This document shows positions 1-9,470 of a stretch of DNA of 64,000 nucleotides, piece by piece. Below the pieces are notes generated by a model. That model did not search any database, had not been told where the DNA came from, and saw nothing but the letters and a program-made list of their open reading frames with translations. How positions within the stretch are numbered: position 1 is the stretch's first letter; each line of letters opens with the position of its first letter. This DNA is from Fibrobacter sp. (GTDB lineage: Bacteria > Fibrobacterota > Fibrobacteria > Fibrobacterales > Fibrobacteraceae): assembly GCA_017526585.1 (NCBI GenBank), contig JAFXRC010000058.1, forward strand, positions 46,641-110,640. Reading direction: 5' to 3'. The position numbers were made by a program, and so were the translations under genes.

Positions 1-1077
1 TTTCTGCTTGGTACATGGACACTTTGCTATACGAAGGTCATTCAGACCGTTTCGTTTAATCTCGGACTGAATACGACGCTTGAGTATTTCTGCCTTTACT
101 TGTCGGCACTTCCGTTTACGCTGCTCCTTTGGAACATGCACAGGGAGCATTTGACCCGCGTAAAGAACGTTGGCTTTGCCATCTTGGCGACCTACGAAGT
201 CCTTTTTACAAGCATTACGACGTTCCTCCATTTGAATAGCATCGTGTACTACCCGAGAACCCTGGTGCTGTTCCATACGAGTGTCGTGGTGGGCTTTGCG
301 TTCTTTATTTATGCTGGAGTTTTCTTCCGCAAGAAGATGGATTTGTCCGGAAAGATCCTTACGCAGGGCGTTGTTCTCTTCGGCTTGACCATGCTTATCG
401 ACTTGATTCGATTCCATTTGGATCGAATCCTTACGGTGAATTCCCCGCTATTGGAAATGACTTGGCTTCCGTTGGGAACGCTTGTCTTGGTGGTGCTTCT
501 GGTGCAGAGCTACATCATTCACTTGTTCTACATTCTGGAAGACCGTGCCGAAAAGGGGGCGCTTGCCACCATGGCTTATCTGGATGCCCTCACTGGGCTT
601 TACAACCGCGCGAAGTGCCAGCAGATTTTCGAGGTGCTTGACAAGGGCTTCAGCGACTATGCCATCGTGAGTATCGACATGAACGGTCTCAAGCTTGCCA
701 ATGACAATTATGGGCATAATGCGGGCGACACCCTGATAAAGACCTTTGCGAATGTGTTCAGGGAGGCGTTTGCGGGAATTGGTACGACGATCCGCGTGGG
801 TGGCGACGAATTCCTTGCCATTGTCCGCAGCGAACATGTGTCTGATGTGGATTCGGCTCTTGCAAAAATGGCTGAACTCCAAAAGACGAAAAGCGTCGAC
901 TTGCCTGTTCCCCTGGAAGCCGCTTACGGCATCGCCTACAGGCATGAACTCTTCAAGGATGAATTTATCGAGTCTGCCGAAAATATCCGCGTCGAAGCCG
1001 AAAATGTGTATCACCTTGCCGACGAGCGCATGTATGCCATGAAGGCATCGATGAAGTCTGAATTGGTGCGAAAATAG
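1..1077 (+). CDS. Membrane-bound diguanylate cyclase (GGDEF), 5' end missing
   Basis: The frame is open from the first base of the window, so the true start lies to the left; 358 residues are visible. The first ~150 visible residues are a run of hydrophobic helices, an integral-membrane sensor module of unrecognised family. They are followed by a GGDEF domain with an intact GGDEF signature at visible residues 267-271, preceded by the usual D-x-L-T-G-L-Y-N-R entry motif (around 195-203). GGDEF proteins make cyclic di-GMP from two GTP. The RxxD product-inhibition site normally five residues before GGDEF is absent, so feedback inhibition through that site is not expected (inference). The gene ends 46 nt before the next gene and shares its direction. 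Confidence 0.9.
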   Translation, partial: FLLGTWTLCYTKVIQTVSFNLGLNTTLEYFCLYLSALPFTLLLWNMHREHLTRVKNVGFAILATYEVLFTSITTFLHLNSIVYYPRTLVLFHTSVVVGFAFFIYAGVFFRKKMDLSGKILTQGVVLFGLTMLIDLIRFHLDRILTVNSPLLEMTWLPLGTLVLVVLLVQSYIIHLFYILEDRAEKGALATMAYLDALTGLYNRAKCQQIFEVLDKGFSDYAIVSIDMNGLKLANDNYGHNAGDTLIKTFANVFREAFAGIGTTIRVGGDEFLAIVRSEHVSDVDSALAKMAELQKTKSVDLPVPLEAAYGIAYRHELFKDEFIESAENIRVEAENVYHLADERMYAMKASMKSELVRK

Positions 1078-1123
1078 CGCATTTTTTTGTGCTTGGTGCG
1101 TTTTTTTTATATACATTAAGGGT

Positions 1124-2428
1124 ATGTTAGACTTTAATGTCTTTTACCGCTTGGCTGCGGCAATCGGTATTGGCCTGATTATAGGCATGCAGCGAGAGCA
1201 CACCTACTACGACCAGTCGGATAGGCATCCGGCTGGGGTGCGCACGTTTACGCTCGTGGGTCTTGCCGGTGCGATGGCCGCACTCCTGTCTGACCAGATG
1301 GGGGGCGTTGCTCCGTTTGTCACGGGCTTTGTCGTCGTGGGAATGCTACTCATGGCGATGCACATTTCTTTTGCGATTGGCCGCAAGCGTTCGGATACTT
1401 CTGTGGAAGGCGCTCCCGTGGGGGGCGACGGCATTACGACGAGTGTCTCGGTGGTCATCGTTTATCTGCTGGGTGGTGTCTGCTGGTATGGGCGCCTAGT
1501 GGAATCGTGCGTGATTATGGTGGTGCTGCTCTGGGTGCTTTCGGCGAAGGAACAGTTGCACGCTTTTGCGCAGAAACTTTCCAAGGAAGACATTTTAGCG
1601 ACGGTCAAGTTCGCGGTGATATCCGCGTTGATTTTGCCGTTCTTGCCTAGCCAGGCTTATGGCCCGCCAGGCCTTGAAGTCTTGAACCCGCATACCATCT
1701 GGCTTTTCGTGGTATTTATTAGTGGCATTGGCTTTGTGGGCTATGTGCTTATTAAGCTGGTGGGACCGGGCAAGGGCATTTGGCTCACGGGACTCTTGGG
1801 CGGCCTTGCTAGCAGCACGGCGCTCACGCTTAATTTGGCTGGGCGCAGCCGCGAAAACGAGGACTATGCTTCGGACTTTACGCTGGGTATTGTGCTTAGC
1901 TGGGCGGTGATGTATGTGCGCCTTTACTTGATATGCATCTTCTTGAGTGGGGCCCTTGCAAGGCCGCTAATGGCGCCGCTGCTGTTGCCGGTGGTTCCTG
2001 CACTTTCCTATGCGTTGTATCTCAAGGTAAAGGAATTCCGCGACCATCGGCAGAAATCCGCCGACTTTACGAACCCCTTCAAGCTTTTGCCCGCCATCAA
2101 GTTCGGCATCGTGTTCACCTGCGTGATGTTTGTCGCGAATGCGGCGCGCGTCTACCTGGGTTCGGGGGCGCTGCTAGCCTGTAGTTTCTTGGGCGGTGCC
2201 GCCGAAATGGATGCGGTGGCGTTCTCCGTGATCGATATGAATTTGAAGTCTGGCCTTGCGGTGCGTGAACTGGTGCTCGCGCTTTTGTTTGCAAGCCTCG
2301 CCAATACGCTCACGAAAGGAATCCTGGTGTGCGTTCTCGGAGCCAAGGCGATGCGCCGTCCGATAATTCCGGCGGTGGCGTTGATTTGTATTGTGACTGG
2401 TGGACTCATTGCGTATTATATGATGTGA
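1124..2428 (+). CDS. MgtC/SapB-type membrane protein with DUF4010 C-terminal part
   Basis: 434 residues, almost entirely hydrophobic, with about 11-12 predicted membrane segments. The N-terminus (residues ~8-130) has the MgtC/SapB pattern: a short helix, G-x-x-I-G-x-Q-R-E, a polar loop with R-T-F-T-L-V-G, then further helices. The rest matches the DUF4010 extension often fused to it. MgtC-like proteins are linked to magnesium limitation and membrane energetics, but the biochemical role of the DUF4010 form is not established. A T-rich segment with TATA-like sequence lies directly upstream, leaving almost no leader. thiD follows after 17 nt and probably shares the transcript. Confidence 0.8.
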   Translation: MLDFNVFYRLAAAIGIGLIIGMQREHTYYDQSDRHPAGVRTFTLVGLAGAMAALLSDQMGGVAPFVTGFVVVGMLLMAMHISFAIGRKRSDTSVEGAPVGGDGITTSVSVVIVYLLGGVCWYGRLVESCVIMVVLLWVLSAKEQLHAFAQKLSKEDILATVKFAVISALILPFLPSQAYGPPGLEVLNPHTIWLFVVFISGIGFVGYVLIKLVGPGKGIWLTGLLGGLASSTALTLNLAGRSRENEDYASDFTLGIVLSWAVMYVRLYLICIFLSGALARPLMAPLLLPVVPALSYALYLKVKEFRDHRQKSADFTNPFKLLPAIKFGIVFTCVMFVANAARVYLGSGALLACSFLGGAAEMDAVAFSVIDMNLKSGLAVRELVLALLFASLANTLTKGILVCVLGAKAMRRPIIPAVALICIVTGGLIAYYMM

Positions 2429-2445
2429 ACAGGAGGATTGGGGAT

Positions 2446-3189
2446 ATGGGCGAAAAGTTGATTCACGCTTTGACGGTGGCTGGCTTTGACGGTTCTGCCG
2501 GAGCGGGCTTTATTTCGGACATCAAGACGATGGCGCATTTTGGCGTGTACGGCCAGGCGGTCTGCACCGCGCTCACGCAGCAGAACGAAGAAGAGTTCGT
2601 GGCTCCCGGCTGGGTCATCTGGGACCGCATCGAGGCGCAGCTCGAAACGCTTTTTAGAAAGCATACCTTCAAGTTCGTGAAAATCGGACTTGTCGAAAAG
2701 GCACGTACCTTGAAGCGCATTGTTGAATTTGTCCGAGAAAAGTCTCCTGACGCGTTCATCGTGTGGGATCCCATTGCAAGTGCTTCGGCGGGTTTTCACT
2801 TTATGCGCGATGCGGAAAAGTTCCTGCCGATTATGAGTTCAATTGACTTAGTGACTCCGAACCAGGACGAGTTTGCTTACCTGGGTTTAGGACTTGCGGA
2901 GTCCCGCGGACAAATCAAGATGGGACATGATTTTGCGGTGCTTTTGAAGGGCGGTCACGCCCGCGGCAAGGAATCGGTCGATACCTTGTGGTACAAGGAT
3001 CAGCAGTACAAATATTCTAGTCCGAGACTTCCCGGTAAAGGGAAACATGGCACCGGCTGTGTGTTGAGTTCAGCAATCCTTGCAAACGTGGCTCTCGGTA
3101 AGGATGTTCCCTCCGCCTGTGAAATAGCCAAACAGTACATGAACGAGTATCTCAAAAGCGGTGAAGGACGATTGGGATTCTTAGTATAA
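2446..3189 (+). CDS. thiD: Hydroxymethylpyrimidine/phosphomethylpyrimidine kinase (ThiD)
   Basis: 247 residues, normal for ThiD, a ribokinase-fold enzyme that phosphorylates HMP and HMP-P for thiamine synthesis. The N-terminus carries A-G-F-D-G-S-A-G-A-G followed by D-I-K-T-M, matching the substrate-binding signature of the family. Near the C-terminus are L-L-K-G-G-H and G-T-G-C-V, the anion-hole/catalytic region (usually GTGC). The ATG at 2446 is chosen because a perfect AGGAGG lies at 2431-2436; the frame is open further upstream but that part overlaps the previous gene. No other thiamine gene is in the window, so pyridoxal or another pyrimidine remains a possible substrate. Confidence 0.85.
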   Translation: MGEKLIHALTVAGFDGSAGAGFISDIKTMAHFGVYGQAVCTALTQQNEEEFVAPGWVIWDRIEAQLETLFRKHTFKFVKIGLVEKARTLKRIVEFVREKSPDAFIVWDPIASASAGFHFMRDAEKFLPIMSSIDLVTPNQDEFAYLGLGLAESRGQIKMGHDFAVLLKGGHARGKESVDTLWYKDQQYKYSSPRLPGKGKHGTGCVLSSAILANVALGKDVPSACEIAKQYMNEYLKSGEGRLGFLV

Positions 3190-3261
3190 AAAATTTCAAT
3201 TTTGTTCATTTTTGTAAATTTTAAGCTGTTATAAATGAAATACTCCCATTGGAGCGTAACC

Positions 3262-6093
3262 ATGAAAACAGCTAATGTATCGAAGTTCTCCAAAAACGTC
3301 TGGCTGAATGCCGTCGTGAAGCAATCTCCTCTCACTGTATTTGCTTTAACATTTTTGCTCGCTGCCTGTGGCGAAGATGGAACAACGGAAAACATCACGC
3401 AAATCAACCAGATGGGCATGGATGTGGTTGCTTCCATAGATGACCTTCCTAAGTGCGAAAAGAGCAACGAGGGTGAGCAGGCTTTGGTGAAAGGAGAATC
3501 TTCGGTTCGTGTCTGCGTAGATGGCAAGTGGTTTGCGACGGCTTCAAACGGTGGCGATATGCCTGACTTTTCTTGCTCCACCAAGGAACTGAAGGATAAA
3601 AGTGGATTAAAAATCATCTGCAACGGAGACAGCATCGGCGTGGTGTTGAATGGCTCAAAGGGTGCTGATGGCAAACAGGGAATTCAGGGGGAGAAGGGTT
3701 CCGATGGCACAAACGGAACGAATGGAAAGAACGGTGATGATGGTGCTGGTTGTGTCGTTACGGAACAGACTGATTCCTATGTCAATATCAAGTGCGGTGA
3801 CAAAAACTTAACTCTGAACTTGGGTGAGGGCGATGGCGCGGTGAGTGTCGATACTAGTGGACTTGACTCCGAAAAGGTCGCCGTGTCGCTTGACACCTTG
3901 TCCGGCGTTTCGCAGAAGGGACCGTTCTTGAAGGGCTCTACGGTATTCCTGTACGAGCTTTCTGATGGTCGCACCCTCAAGCAGACGAACGGAAACTTTG
4001 TAAGTGAAATTATGAGCGATGACGGTCGTTTTGGATTTACGGCTCGTAATTTGATGAGTCAGTACGCCTTGATCATGGTGGATGGTAAGTACCGTAACGA
4101 AGTGACTGGTGATCCGACGACTACGACGATTCGCCTGCAGGCGTATACGGATGTGCTCAGTCGCAAAAAGGCAAATGTGAACTTGTTGACGCACCTAGAG
4201 AAGAACCGTGTGTATTACCTAGTAACGCAAGCAAAGAAGCGTTTCAAAGTGGCGAAACACATGGCTCAGATGGAAATCCTCGATGCATTCTATATCGATA
4301 CGACGGGAATCAACAAGTCGTCGGAGGATTTGAATGTGTTCGGCGGTTCCGACGCGGATGCCGCCTTGCTTGCCATCTCCATCCTGTTGCAGCGGGATTC
4401 CAGCGAAACGGAGCTTTCTGTGTTGCTGACTGGAATGGCTAGTGACATGGAAAAGGACGGCCTGTGGAACGACTCTGCGAAGCGTGCTGAAATCGCTGAA
4501 TGGGCGGCTACTATGGATTCTTCTTTTTCTGTATCGGAAAGTAAGCTAGATGAATTCCGTAGTCATGTGGAAGGCTGGGGGCTCGGCGACGGTAATGTTC
4601 CTGACTTTGAAAAGTATATCCGCAAGTTCTGGAGTAAAGAACTTGGTCTCGGCGTGTGCGACGACAAGGATAATCCCATTGGAACGGTGAAAAATGTGTC
4701 GAACCCGAAGGCCTCCAAGTACTACGCATCGAGCTACTTTGATGCGAAGAACAAGGTTCGCTTCATCTGTGACGATGCAAGCCTTTCCAGGTGGCGTGCC
4801 GCGACAGATGTTGAGAAGGATACTTACCAGTGGGAAGCCGGTGAAGACGGTCAAATCAAGACCGGCGATGTGACCAAGACCCAAAAGTACGACTACGATG
4901 GTGTCCTCAAGGCATGGCGCGACGCAACCCCGCAAGAAGCAGTGTTTGGCGGCTGCACCGAAGCCCTCGAGGCGGACTTGACTCACAATATTGGTAATTA
5001 TGAAGGATCTTGGTATATATGCAAGAACCGTTGGTGGACGTGGATCGATGGTATTACGGCGGATACGCTGAACTGGGGCCAGTCAAAAGATGGCGATCTG
5101 AAGAAAGGAGACCACACAAATACATTCTACAAGTATGATGTAGCGTTGGGCGCATGGGTGACGGCGACTCAAAACGATACGACGCTTGAGTTGAGGGGCT
5201 GTACCTCCAAACGCACCGGTGAAATTGACCAGAGTCCCACTAATGACATCTACTATGTGTGCAAGAATATGGATTGGCAGGAGGCTTTGGAAATCGACTA
5301 CGACACCTACGGTGAGATGTGCTCCGCCGACAGTGTGGGCAAAATCGTAAGCGGCGTAGTGACAGTGACGAATAAGTACTACTGCACCGCAAATGGCTGG
5401 GTGAGCCTGATGGGTGGTTGGAGTTGGGATATCCCGAAGGAAGCTCGCCTGAACCCAGAAAAGGCCTACGGCGCCATGACCGACAGTCGCGACCATAAAG
5501 TCTACAAGACCATACAGATTGGCGACCAGGTGTGGATGGCGGAGAACCTGAACTATGCCGACAGCAACAAGACTCCGAGTTTGTTGAAACGCAGCTGGTG
5601 CTACAACGACAATGCGGAAAACTGTGCGGTGGCGGGTCGACTTTATACCTGGGCTGCAGCGATTGACTCGGTGAAATTGGCGACCGATGCCGACAATCCG
5701 CAGGACTGTGGTTTGGGCAAAACTTGCACGCTCCCGGCGAAGGTTCAGGGCATTTGCCCGCCGGGCTGGCACCTACCGACGGAAACAGAATGGGAAACCC
5801 TGTTTGCTGTTGTAGGAGAGCTATCTACGGCTGGAAAAATTCTCAAGTCGCAGTCGGGGTGGAATAGTAACGGAAATGGTACAGATGCCTTAGGATTCTC
5901 GGCGCTCCCTGCTGGCATCAGGCAAGACGATGGGAGTTTCTTCGATGTTGGCAAAGAAGTGTACTTCTGGAGTTTAACAGAGTCCAGTAACGACCACGCG
6001 TTTAACATGTACTTGTTCAACGATGTTGATAATGTGAACTGGTACAACAACAATAAGGGCTATGGTTATTCAGTCCGTTGTCTCCAGGATTAA
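3262..6093 (+). CDS. FISUMP-domain lipoprotein with collagen-like segment
   Basis: 943 residues from the ATG at 3262, preceded by GGAG with 7 nt spacing; an ATG at 3235 is possible but lacks such a site. The N-terminus is a long lipoprotein signal ending L-A-A-C. Next come a Cys-containing region, a short Gly-x-y collagen-like stretch (~135-160), a globular region with Q-K-G-P-F-L-K-G and Y-E-L-S-D-G-R (from ~220), and several ~70-residue units with paired Cys and Trp-Arg. The last ~200 residues are the FISUMP domain (D-x-R-D-x-K-V-Y-K-T-I-x-I-G, W-M-A-E-N-L-N-Y, G-R-L-Y-T-W-A-A-A, C-P-x-G-W-H-L-P). It is expected to be lipid-anchored and probably surface-exposed; its function is unknown. A long paralogue lies at 43242-46139. 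Confidence 0.85.
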   Translation: MKTANVSKFSKNVWLNAVVKQSPLTVFALTFLLAACGEDGTTENITQINQMGMDVVASIDDLPKCEKSNEGEQALVKGESSVRVCVDGKWFATASNGGDMPDFSCSTKELKDKSGLKIICNGDSIGVVLNGSKGADGKQGIQGEKGSDGTNGTNGKNGDDGAGCVVTEQTDSYVNIKCGDKNLTLNLGEGDGAVSVDTSGLDSEKVAVSLDTLSGVSQKGPFLKGSTVFLYELSDGRTLKQTNGNFVSEIMSDDGRFGFTARNLMSQYALIMVDGKYRNEVTGDPTTTTIRLQAYTDVLSRKKANVNLLTHLEKNRVYYLVTQAKKRFKVAKHMAQMEILDAFYIDTTGINKSSEDLNVFGGSDADAALLAISILLQRDSSETELSVLLTGMASDMEKDGLWNDSAKRAEIAEWAATMDSSFSVSESKLDEFRSHVEGWGLGDGNVPDFEKYIRKFWSKELGLGVCDDKDNPIGTVKNVSNPKASKYYASSYFDAKNKVRFICDDASLSRWRAATDVEKDTYQWEAGEDGQIKTGDVTKTQKYDYDGVLKAWRDATPQEAVFGGCTEALEADLTHNIGNYEGSWYICKNRWWTWIDGITADTLNWGQSKDGDLKKGDHTNTFYKYDVALGAWVTATQNDTTLELRGCTSKRTGEIDQSPTNDIYYVCKNMDWQEALEIDYDTYGEMCSADSVGKIVSGVVTVTNKYYCTANGWVSLMGGWSWDIPKEARLNPEKAYGAMTDSRDHKVYKTIQIGDQVWMAENLNYADSNKTPSLLKRSWCYNDNAENCAVAGRLYTWAAAIDSVKLATDADNPQDCGLGKTCTLPAKVQGICPPGWHLPTETEWETLFAVVGELSTAGKILKSQSGWNSNGNGTDALGFSALPAGIRQDDGSFFDVGKEVYFWSLTESSNDHAFNMYLFNDVDNVNWYNNNKGYGYSVRCLQD

Positions 6094-6127
6094 CCATAGG
6101 TTCTAGCTTTCTGTGGGGTTAGTATTT

Positions 6128-6835
6128 ATGAGAAGTTTTTTAATTGCATTGGCAGTGATTGTTCTCTGCCTTATGGGTTGTGAAAGTACCGAAAATTCCC
6201 ATAATGTATATGTAAAGGAACTTGTTTACGGCTCCTTTACCGATGAGCGAGATGGTCAAGTTTACAAGACGATAGTTATCGGTGAACAAACCTGGATGGT
6301 GCAAAATTTGAATTACGAGGTGGAGAATAGCTATTGCTATGCCGATGATTTAAAAATGTGTAAAAAATACGGTCGGCTTTATACCTGGGCTGCGGCGATT
6401 GATTCGGTGGCGTTGGCAAATGATGAAGATAATCCTTTGGATTGTGGCTATGATAAGGTTTGCGAAATTTTTGGCAACATTAAAGGTGTTTGTCCTGATG
6501 GCTGGCATTTGCCGTCGAAAGAGGAATGGGCCGCTTTGTTGGCTTTGGCGGGTGATGAATCAGATGCATGCGTAGCCCTTAGGGCCACTAGAGAATGGAA
6601 TGACTACGATGCGTATCCGGCTGCAACGAATGATTTAGGATTTTCTGCTTTTGCGGTATCCGGCAGAGATGATGAAGGCCACTTCGGTCAAAATGGTAGT
6701 ATCACGCATTTTTTGAGTTCTTCCGATTTGTATTTGAAATTGGCTACGTGTGTTGTTTTGGATGCCTTTGGTAAAGCGAGAGTGGACAAGTGTTTTAAAC
6801 ATTATGCAATCTCTGTCCGCTGTATTCAGGACTAG
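6128..6835 (+). CDS. Short FISUMP-domain lipoprotein
   Basis: 235 residues. A short lipoprotein signal ends in L-M-G-C, and almost the whole mature protein is one FISUMP domain: D-E-R-D-G-Q-V-Y-K-T-I-V-I-G, W-M-V-Q-N-L-N-Y, G-R-L-Y-T-W-A-A-A-I-D-S, C-P-D-G-W-H-L-P and a C-terminal S-V-R-C-I-Q-D. The start at 6128 puts the signal peptide at the N-terminus; an in-frame GTG at 6113 would add five residues. It lies 34 nt after the long FISUMP gene and is followed by a strong hairpin terminator. Its AT-richer codon use than that neighbour is visible by eye. Function unknown; the domain fold resembles formylglycine/C-lectin-like surface modules only by inference. Confidence 0.85.
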   Translation: MRSFLIALAVIVLCLMGCESTENSHNVYVKELVYGSFTDERDGQVYKTIVIGEQTWMVQNLNYEVENSYCYADDLKMCKKYGRLYTWAAAIDSVALANDEDNPLDCGYDKVCEIFGNIKGVCPDGWHLPSKEEWAALLALAGDESDACVALRATREWNDYDAYPAATNDLGFSAFAVSGRDDEGHFGQNGSITHFLSSSDLYLKLATCVVLDAFGKARVDKCFKHYAISVRCIQD

Positions 6836-6857
6836 ATTGTAGCCACTCTTGCACAAG

Positions 6858-6882
6858 AAAAGCCCCGCAGTGCGGGGCTTTT
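6858..6882. terminator. Hairpin terminator after the FISUMP pair
   Basis: A perfect 11-bp inverted repeat (AAAAGCCCCGC with its complement) around a three-base loop. It ends in TTTT on the plus strand and begins with AAAA, so it could work in both directions. It lies 22 nt after the FISUMP stop codon. Confidence 0.85.
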
Positions 6883-6982
6883 AATGCTTTTAGATCCTGC
6901 TCCTTCGAACCTAACTCAACTAAGACACTAAAGTGTCTAGTTTCGTATATCGGCTTCGCTCAGGATGACAATTGCGGTCTCT

Positions 6983-7027
6983 GTGAGCAACAAAGCCCCT
7001 GGTATTAACTAGGGGCGGTTGCGAGAG
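6983..7027 (-). repeat. Intergenic repeat, copy 1 of 2
   Basis: On the minus strand this 45-nt segment matches 56101-56145 (plus strand) at 36 of 45 positions without gaps, including 17 identical bases (GGGGCTTTGTTGCTCAC). Both copies lie between genes. Within this copy GCCCCTGGT and ACTAGGGGC form a hairpin. Confidence 0.65.
6995..7016 (-). terminator. Possible terminator of typA
   Basis: GCCCCTGGT / ACTAGGGGC can pair over 9 bp (one G-U) around an ATTA loop, and on the minus strand the stem is followed by TTTGTTG. It lies 60 nt beyond the typA stop and is part of the repeat at 6983-7027. Confidence 0.5.
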
Positions 7028-7075
7028 GACTGGCTCCAGAGTAAGGATTTTGCTGGTTTTAGCCAGTCCGGTCGT

Positions 7076-8908
7076 TTAGTCTTCTTCAGCAGGGCGCTTG
7101 GAGAGCTGCTTGCGCTTGATCGGGTCGAGCTCGGTCTTGCGGAGGCGCAGCACTTCGGGCGTGACTTCGATGCATTCGTCTTCGTTGATGAAGGTGACGC
7201 ATTCTTCCAGGGTCATGCGGCGGTACGGGGTCAGCTGGATCATGTCGTCAGCGGACTTGGAGCGCATGTTGGTGAGATGCTTGCCCTTGGTGACGTTCAC
7301 GGTAATGTCCACGTCGCGGTTGTGTTCACCCACGATCATGCCCGGATAAACTTCGGCGCCCGGTCCGATGATGAGGTAGCCGCGGTCTTCCAGGTTGGAA
7401 AGGGCGTAGCTGGCGGCTTCGCCCGGTTCTTTGGCGATAAGCACGCCGTTGATGCGGGTGGGAATTTCTCCCTTGTAGGGCTGGTATTCCTTGAAGAAGG
7501 ACTGGGTCACGGCGTAACCCTTCGAGAGCGAGAGGAGCTTCGGGCGGATACCGATAAGGCCGCGGGAAGGAACGATGAATTCCAGGGACACGCGGTTGTT
7601 GTCGTCGGTGACCATGTTCACCATTTCGCCCTTGCGCTGTTGGATTTCCTGGATGCAGGCGCCGCTGAATTCGCTGGGGACTTCTACCTTGAAGTCTTCC
7701 ACCGGTTCCAGGAGCTTGCCGTTCTCGTCGTTGTGGAAAATCACCTGGGGGCTTCCGATGGTGAATTCGTACAGTTCACGACGCATGTTTTCCACGAGGA
7801 TGGTAAGGTGCAAAATGCCACGGCCCGAAACCTTGAAGGTAGAGGCGCCGTCCACCTTCTCGACGAGGAGGGCGGGGTCTGCCATGTGGGCACGTTCCAG
7901 GCGTTCCTGAAGCTGGTTACCCGTCATGAACTTGCCGCCGTACTTGCCTGCGAGAGGCGAGGTGTTCACGGTGAAAATCATGGAGATGGTGGGCGGGTCG
8001 ATATGGATGCGGGGTAGGTGCTTCGGATTGTTCGCGGCGCTGATGGTATCGCCGATGTCGAAGGTGTCAAGCCCTGCAATGAGCACGATTTCGCCTGGAC
8101 CGGCTTCGTCCACCGGCTTCGGGGTAAGGCCTTCGTAGCGCAGGATCTTCTGGGGGCGGATGGTCTTCACGGTGCCGTCGGTAAAGGCCTGTGCGTAGGT
8201 CTGGTTCGGCTTGAGCACGCCCTGCTGCACACGGCCCACGGCCAAGCGGCCAAGGAAGGTGGAGTATTCAAGGGATGCAATCTGCAGGAGCGGTTCGGCG
8301 GCGGGGTCGCCCTTCGGGGCCGGAATGCGCTCGATAATCTTGTCCATGAGGATACTGAAGTCGCCGTCGGGGTCTTCCATCTCGGCCTTGCAGATGCCCT
8401 TGCGGCCGGAGCCGAACACCTTGTCGAAGTCCAGCTGTTCTTCGTTGGCGTCCAGTTCGCAGAAGAGGTCGAACACCTTGTCGAGGGCGCCGTGGGGGTT
8501 GCAACCGTCACGGTCGATCTTGTTCACCACGACGATTGGAATAAGTCCCATTTCAAGGGCTTTCTGGGTCACGAAGCGGGTCTGAGCCATGGGGCCTTCG
8601 AAGGCGTCCACCACCAGAATCACGCCGTCCACCGTACCCAGAACACGTTCCACCTGGCCACCGAAGTCGGCGTGCCCCGGGGTATCCACGATGTTCACGC
8701 GGTAGCCCTTGTACATGACGCTGGTGTTCTTAGAGAGAATGGTAATGCCGCGTTCCCGTTCCAGGTTGTCGCTGTCCATTACGCGTTCGTTAACTTCTTC
8801 GCCTTCGTGGAAGGTTCCGCACTGCTTGAGAAGCTGGTCCACCAGGGTTGTTTTACCGTGGTCAACGTGGGCGATAATGGCGACGTTTCTGATTTTCGAT
8901 TGATCCAT
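7076..8908 (-). CDS. typA: Translational GTPase TypA/BipA
   Basis: 610 residues, normal for TypA/BipA, a ribosome-associated GTPase related to EF-G and LepA and needed for ribosome assembly and stress growth. The G domain shows A-H-V-D-H-G-K-T-T (residues 13-21), [14 protein letters not shown] and N-K-I-D. The EF-G-like beta-barrel and domain V follow, and then the TypA-specific C-terminal domain with its characteristic R-x-x-x-L-E-E-C-V. A TAAATTTG box lies 34 nt upstream (8943-8950, minus strand). The gene is divergent from the receiver-like gene at 9009. Confidence 0.97.
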   Translation of the reverse strand: MDQSKIRNVAIIAHVDHGKTTLVDQLLKQCGTFHEGEEVNERVMDSDNLERERGITILSKNTSVMYKGYRVNIVDTPGHADFGGQVERVLGTVDGVILVVDAFEGPMAQTRFVTQKALEMGLIPIVVVNKIDRDGCNPHGALDKVFDLFCELDANEEQLDFDKVFGSGRKGICKAEMEDPDGDFSILMDKIIERIPAPKGDPAAEPLLQIASLEYSTFLGRLAVGRVQQGVLKPNQTYAQAFTDGTVKTIRPQKILRYEGLTPKPVDEAGPGEIVLIAGLDTFDIGDTISAANNPKHLPRIHIDPPTISMIFTVNTSPLAGKYGGKFMTGNQLQERLERAHMADPALLVEKVDGASTFKVSGRGILHLTILVENMRRELYEFTIGSPQVIFHNDENGKLLEPVEDFKVEVPSEFSGACIQEIQQRKGEMVNMVTDDNNRVSLEFIVPSRGLIGIRPKLLSLSKGYAVTQSFFKEYQPYKGEIPTRINGVLIAKEPGEAASYALSNLEDRGYLIIGPGAEVYPGMIVGEHNRDVDITVNVTKGKHLTNMRSKSADDMIQLTPYRRMTLEECVTFINEDECIEVTPEVLRLRKTELDPIKRKQLSKRPAEED

Positions 8909-8942
8909 AATGGCTCTTTTGATTGACGTTTATTTTTGGGCG

Positions 8943-8950
8943 CAAATTTA
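8943..8950 (-). promoter_or_regulatory. TAnnTTTG promoter box for typA
   Basis: TAAATTTG on the minus strand, matching the TAnnTTTG -7 consensus of Bacteroidota sigma factors; 34 nt separate it from the typA start. Confidence 0.55.
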
Positions 8951-8993
8951 GAAATTCTAAGCGATTATGGCAATGTTTTTGCCCCAGGTTTAC

Positions 8994-9001
8994 TATATTT
9001 G
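8994..9001 (+). promoter_or_regulatory. TAnnTTTG promoter box for the receiver-like gene
   Basis: TATATTTG ends only 7 nt before the ATG at 9009, so the mRNA would have almost no leader. It also argues against the in-frame ATG at 8967, which lies upstream of the box. Confidence 0.55.
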
Positions 9002-9008
9002 GGCTATT

Positions 9009-9464
9009 ATGGCAAAAGAATTCGACAATTTTGATGATGACGAAATGGACGAAGCCGCCCTCGAGAAGTTCGAATCCGAGGAAAGCTTAAACCAGACTCC
9101 CCAAATCCGCGACTACAGCGACCGCCGTATCCTGATTTGGGAAGAGGACGATTCCCATCGCGAGGCTTGTCTCGAAGTGCTCACCGACCTTTTGGTGGGT
9201 GCCACCATCAAGGCTGTAAAGACCGAAGCCGAGGCCCAGGAACAGCTCGAAAATGACGATTGGGACACGTTCGTTGTCGATTTCTATACCGAAGGCGTTT
9301 CATCCAGCGAATTCATCAAGAACGCGAACAACTATCCGGGTTCGATTCTTGTTGCAATCAACATGGGACCGCTGACTCTTTCCGAAGAGCGCGATCCCGT
9401 TCGTACGGAACTTCTGCGTAGGCTCTTCGATATCGAAAAAGCCAATACGCAGATTCACGCTTAG
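9009..9464 (+). CDS. Degenerate response-regulator receiver domain protein
   Basis: 151 residues. An acidic N-terminal tail (~1-38) is followed by a CheY-like alternation: beta-1 I-L-I-W-E-E-D-D (acid pocket at 45-48), a helix, and F-V-V-D-F-Y with Asp91 at the phospho-acceptor position. The next strand (I-L-V-A-I-N) lacks the conserved Thr/Ser, and no conserved Lys is seen after the last strand, so phosphorelay signalling may be impaired or different. There is no output domain and no kinase nearby. The start at 9009 is chosen from the promoter box just upstream. The family assignment rests on pattern only. Confidence 0.6.
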   Translation: MAKEFDNFDDDEMDEAALEKFESEESLNQTPQIRDYSDRRILIWEEDDSHREACLEVLTDLLVGATIKAVKTEAEAQEQLENDDWDTFVVDFYTEGVSSSEFIKNANNYPGSILVAINMGPLTLSEERDPVRTELLRRLFDIEKANTQIHA

Positions 9465-9470
9465 TTTTTC

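Noticed and set aside
7019..8926. Two long plus-strand open frames opposite typA
   Set aside because: They mirror the codon bias of typA, have no homology and no ribosome-binding site.
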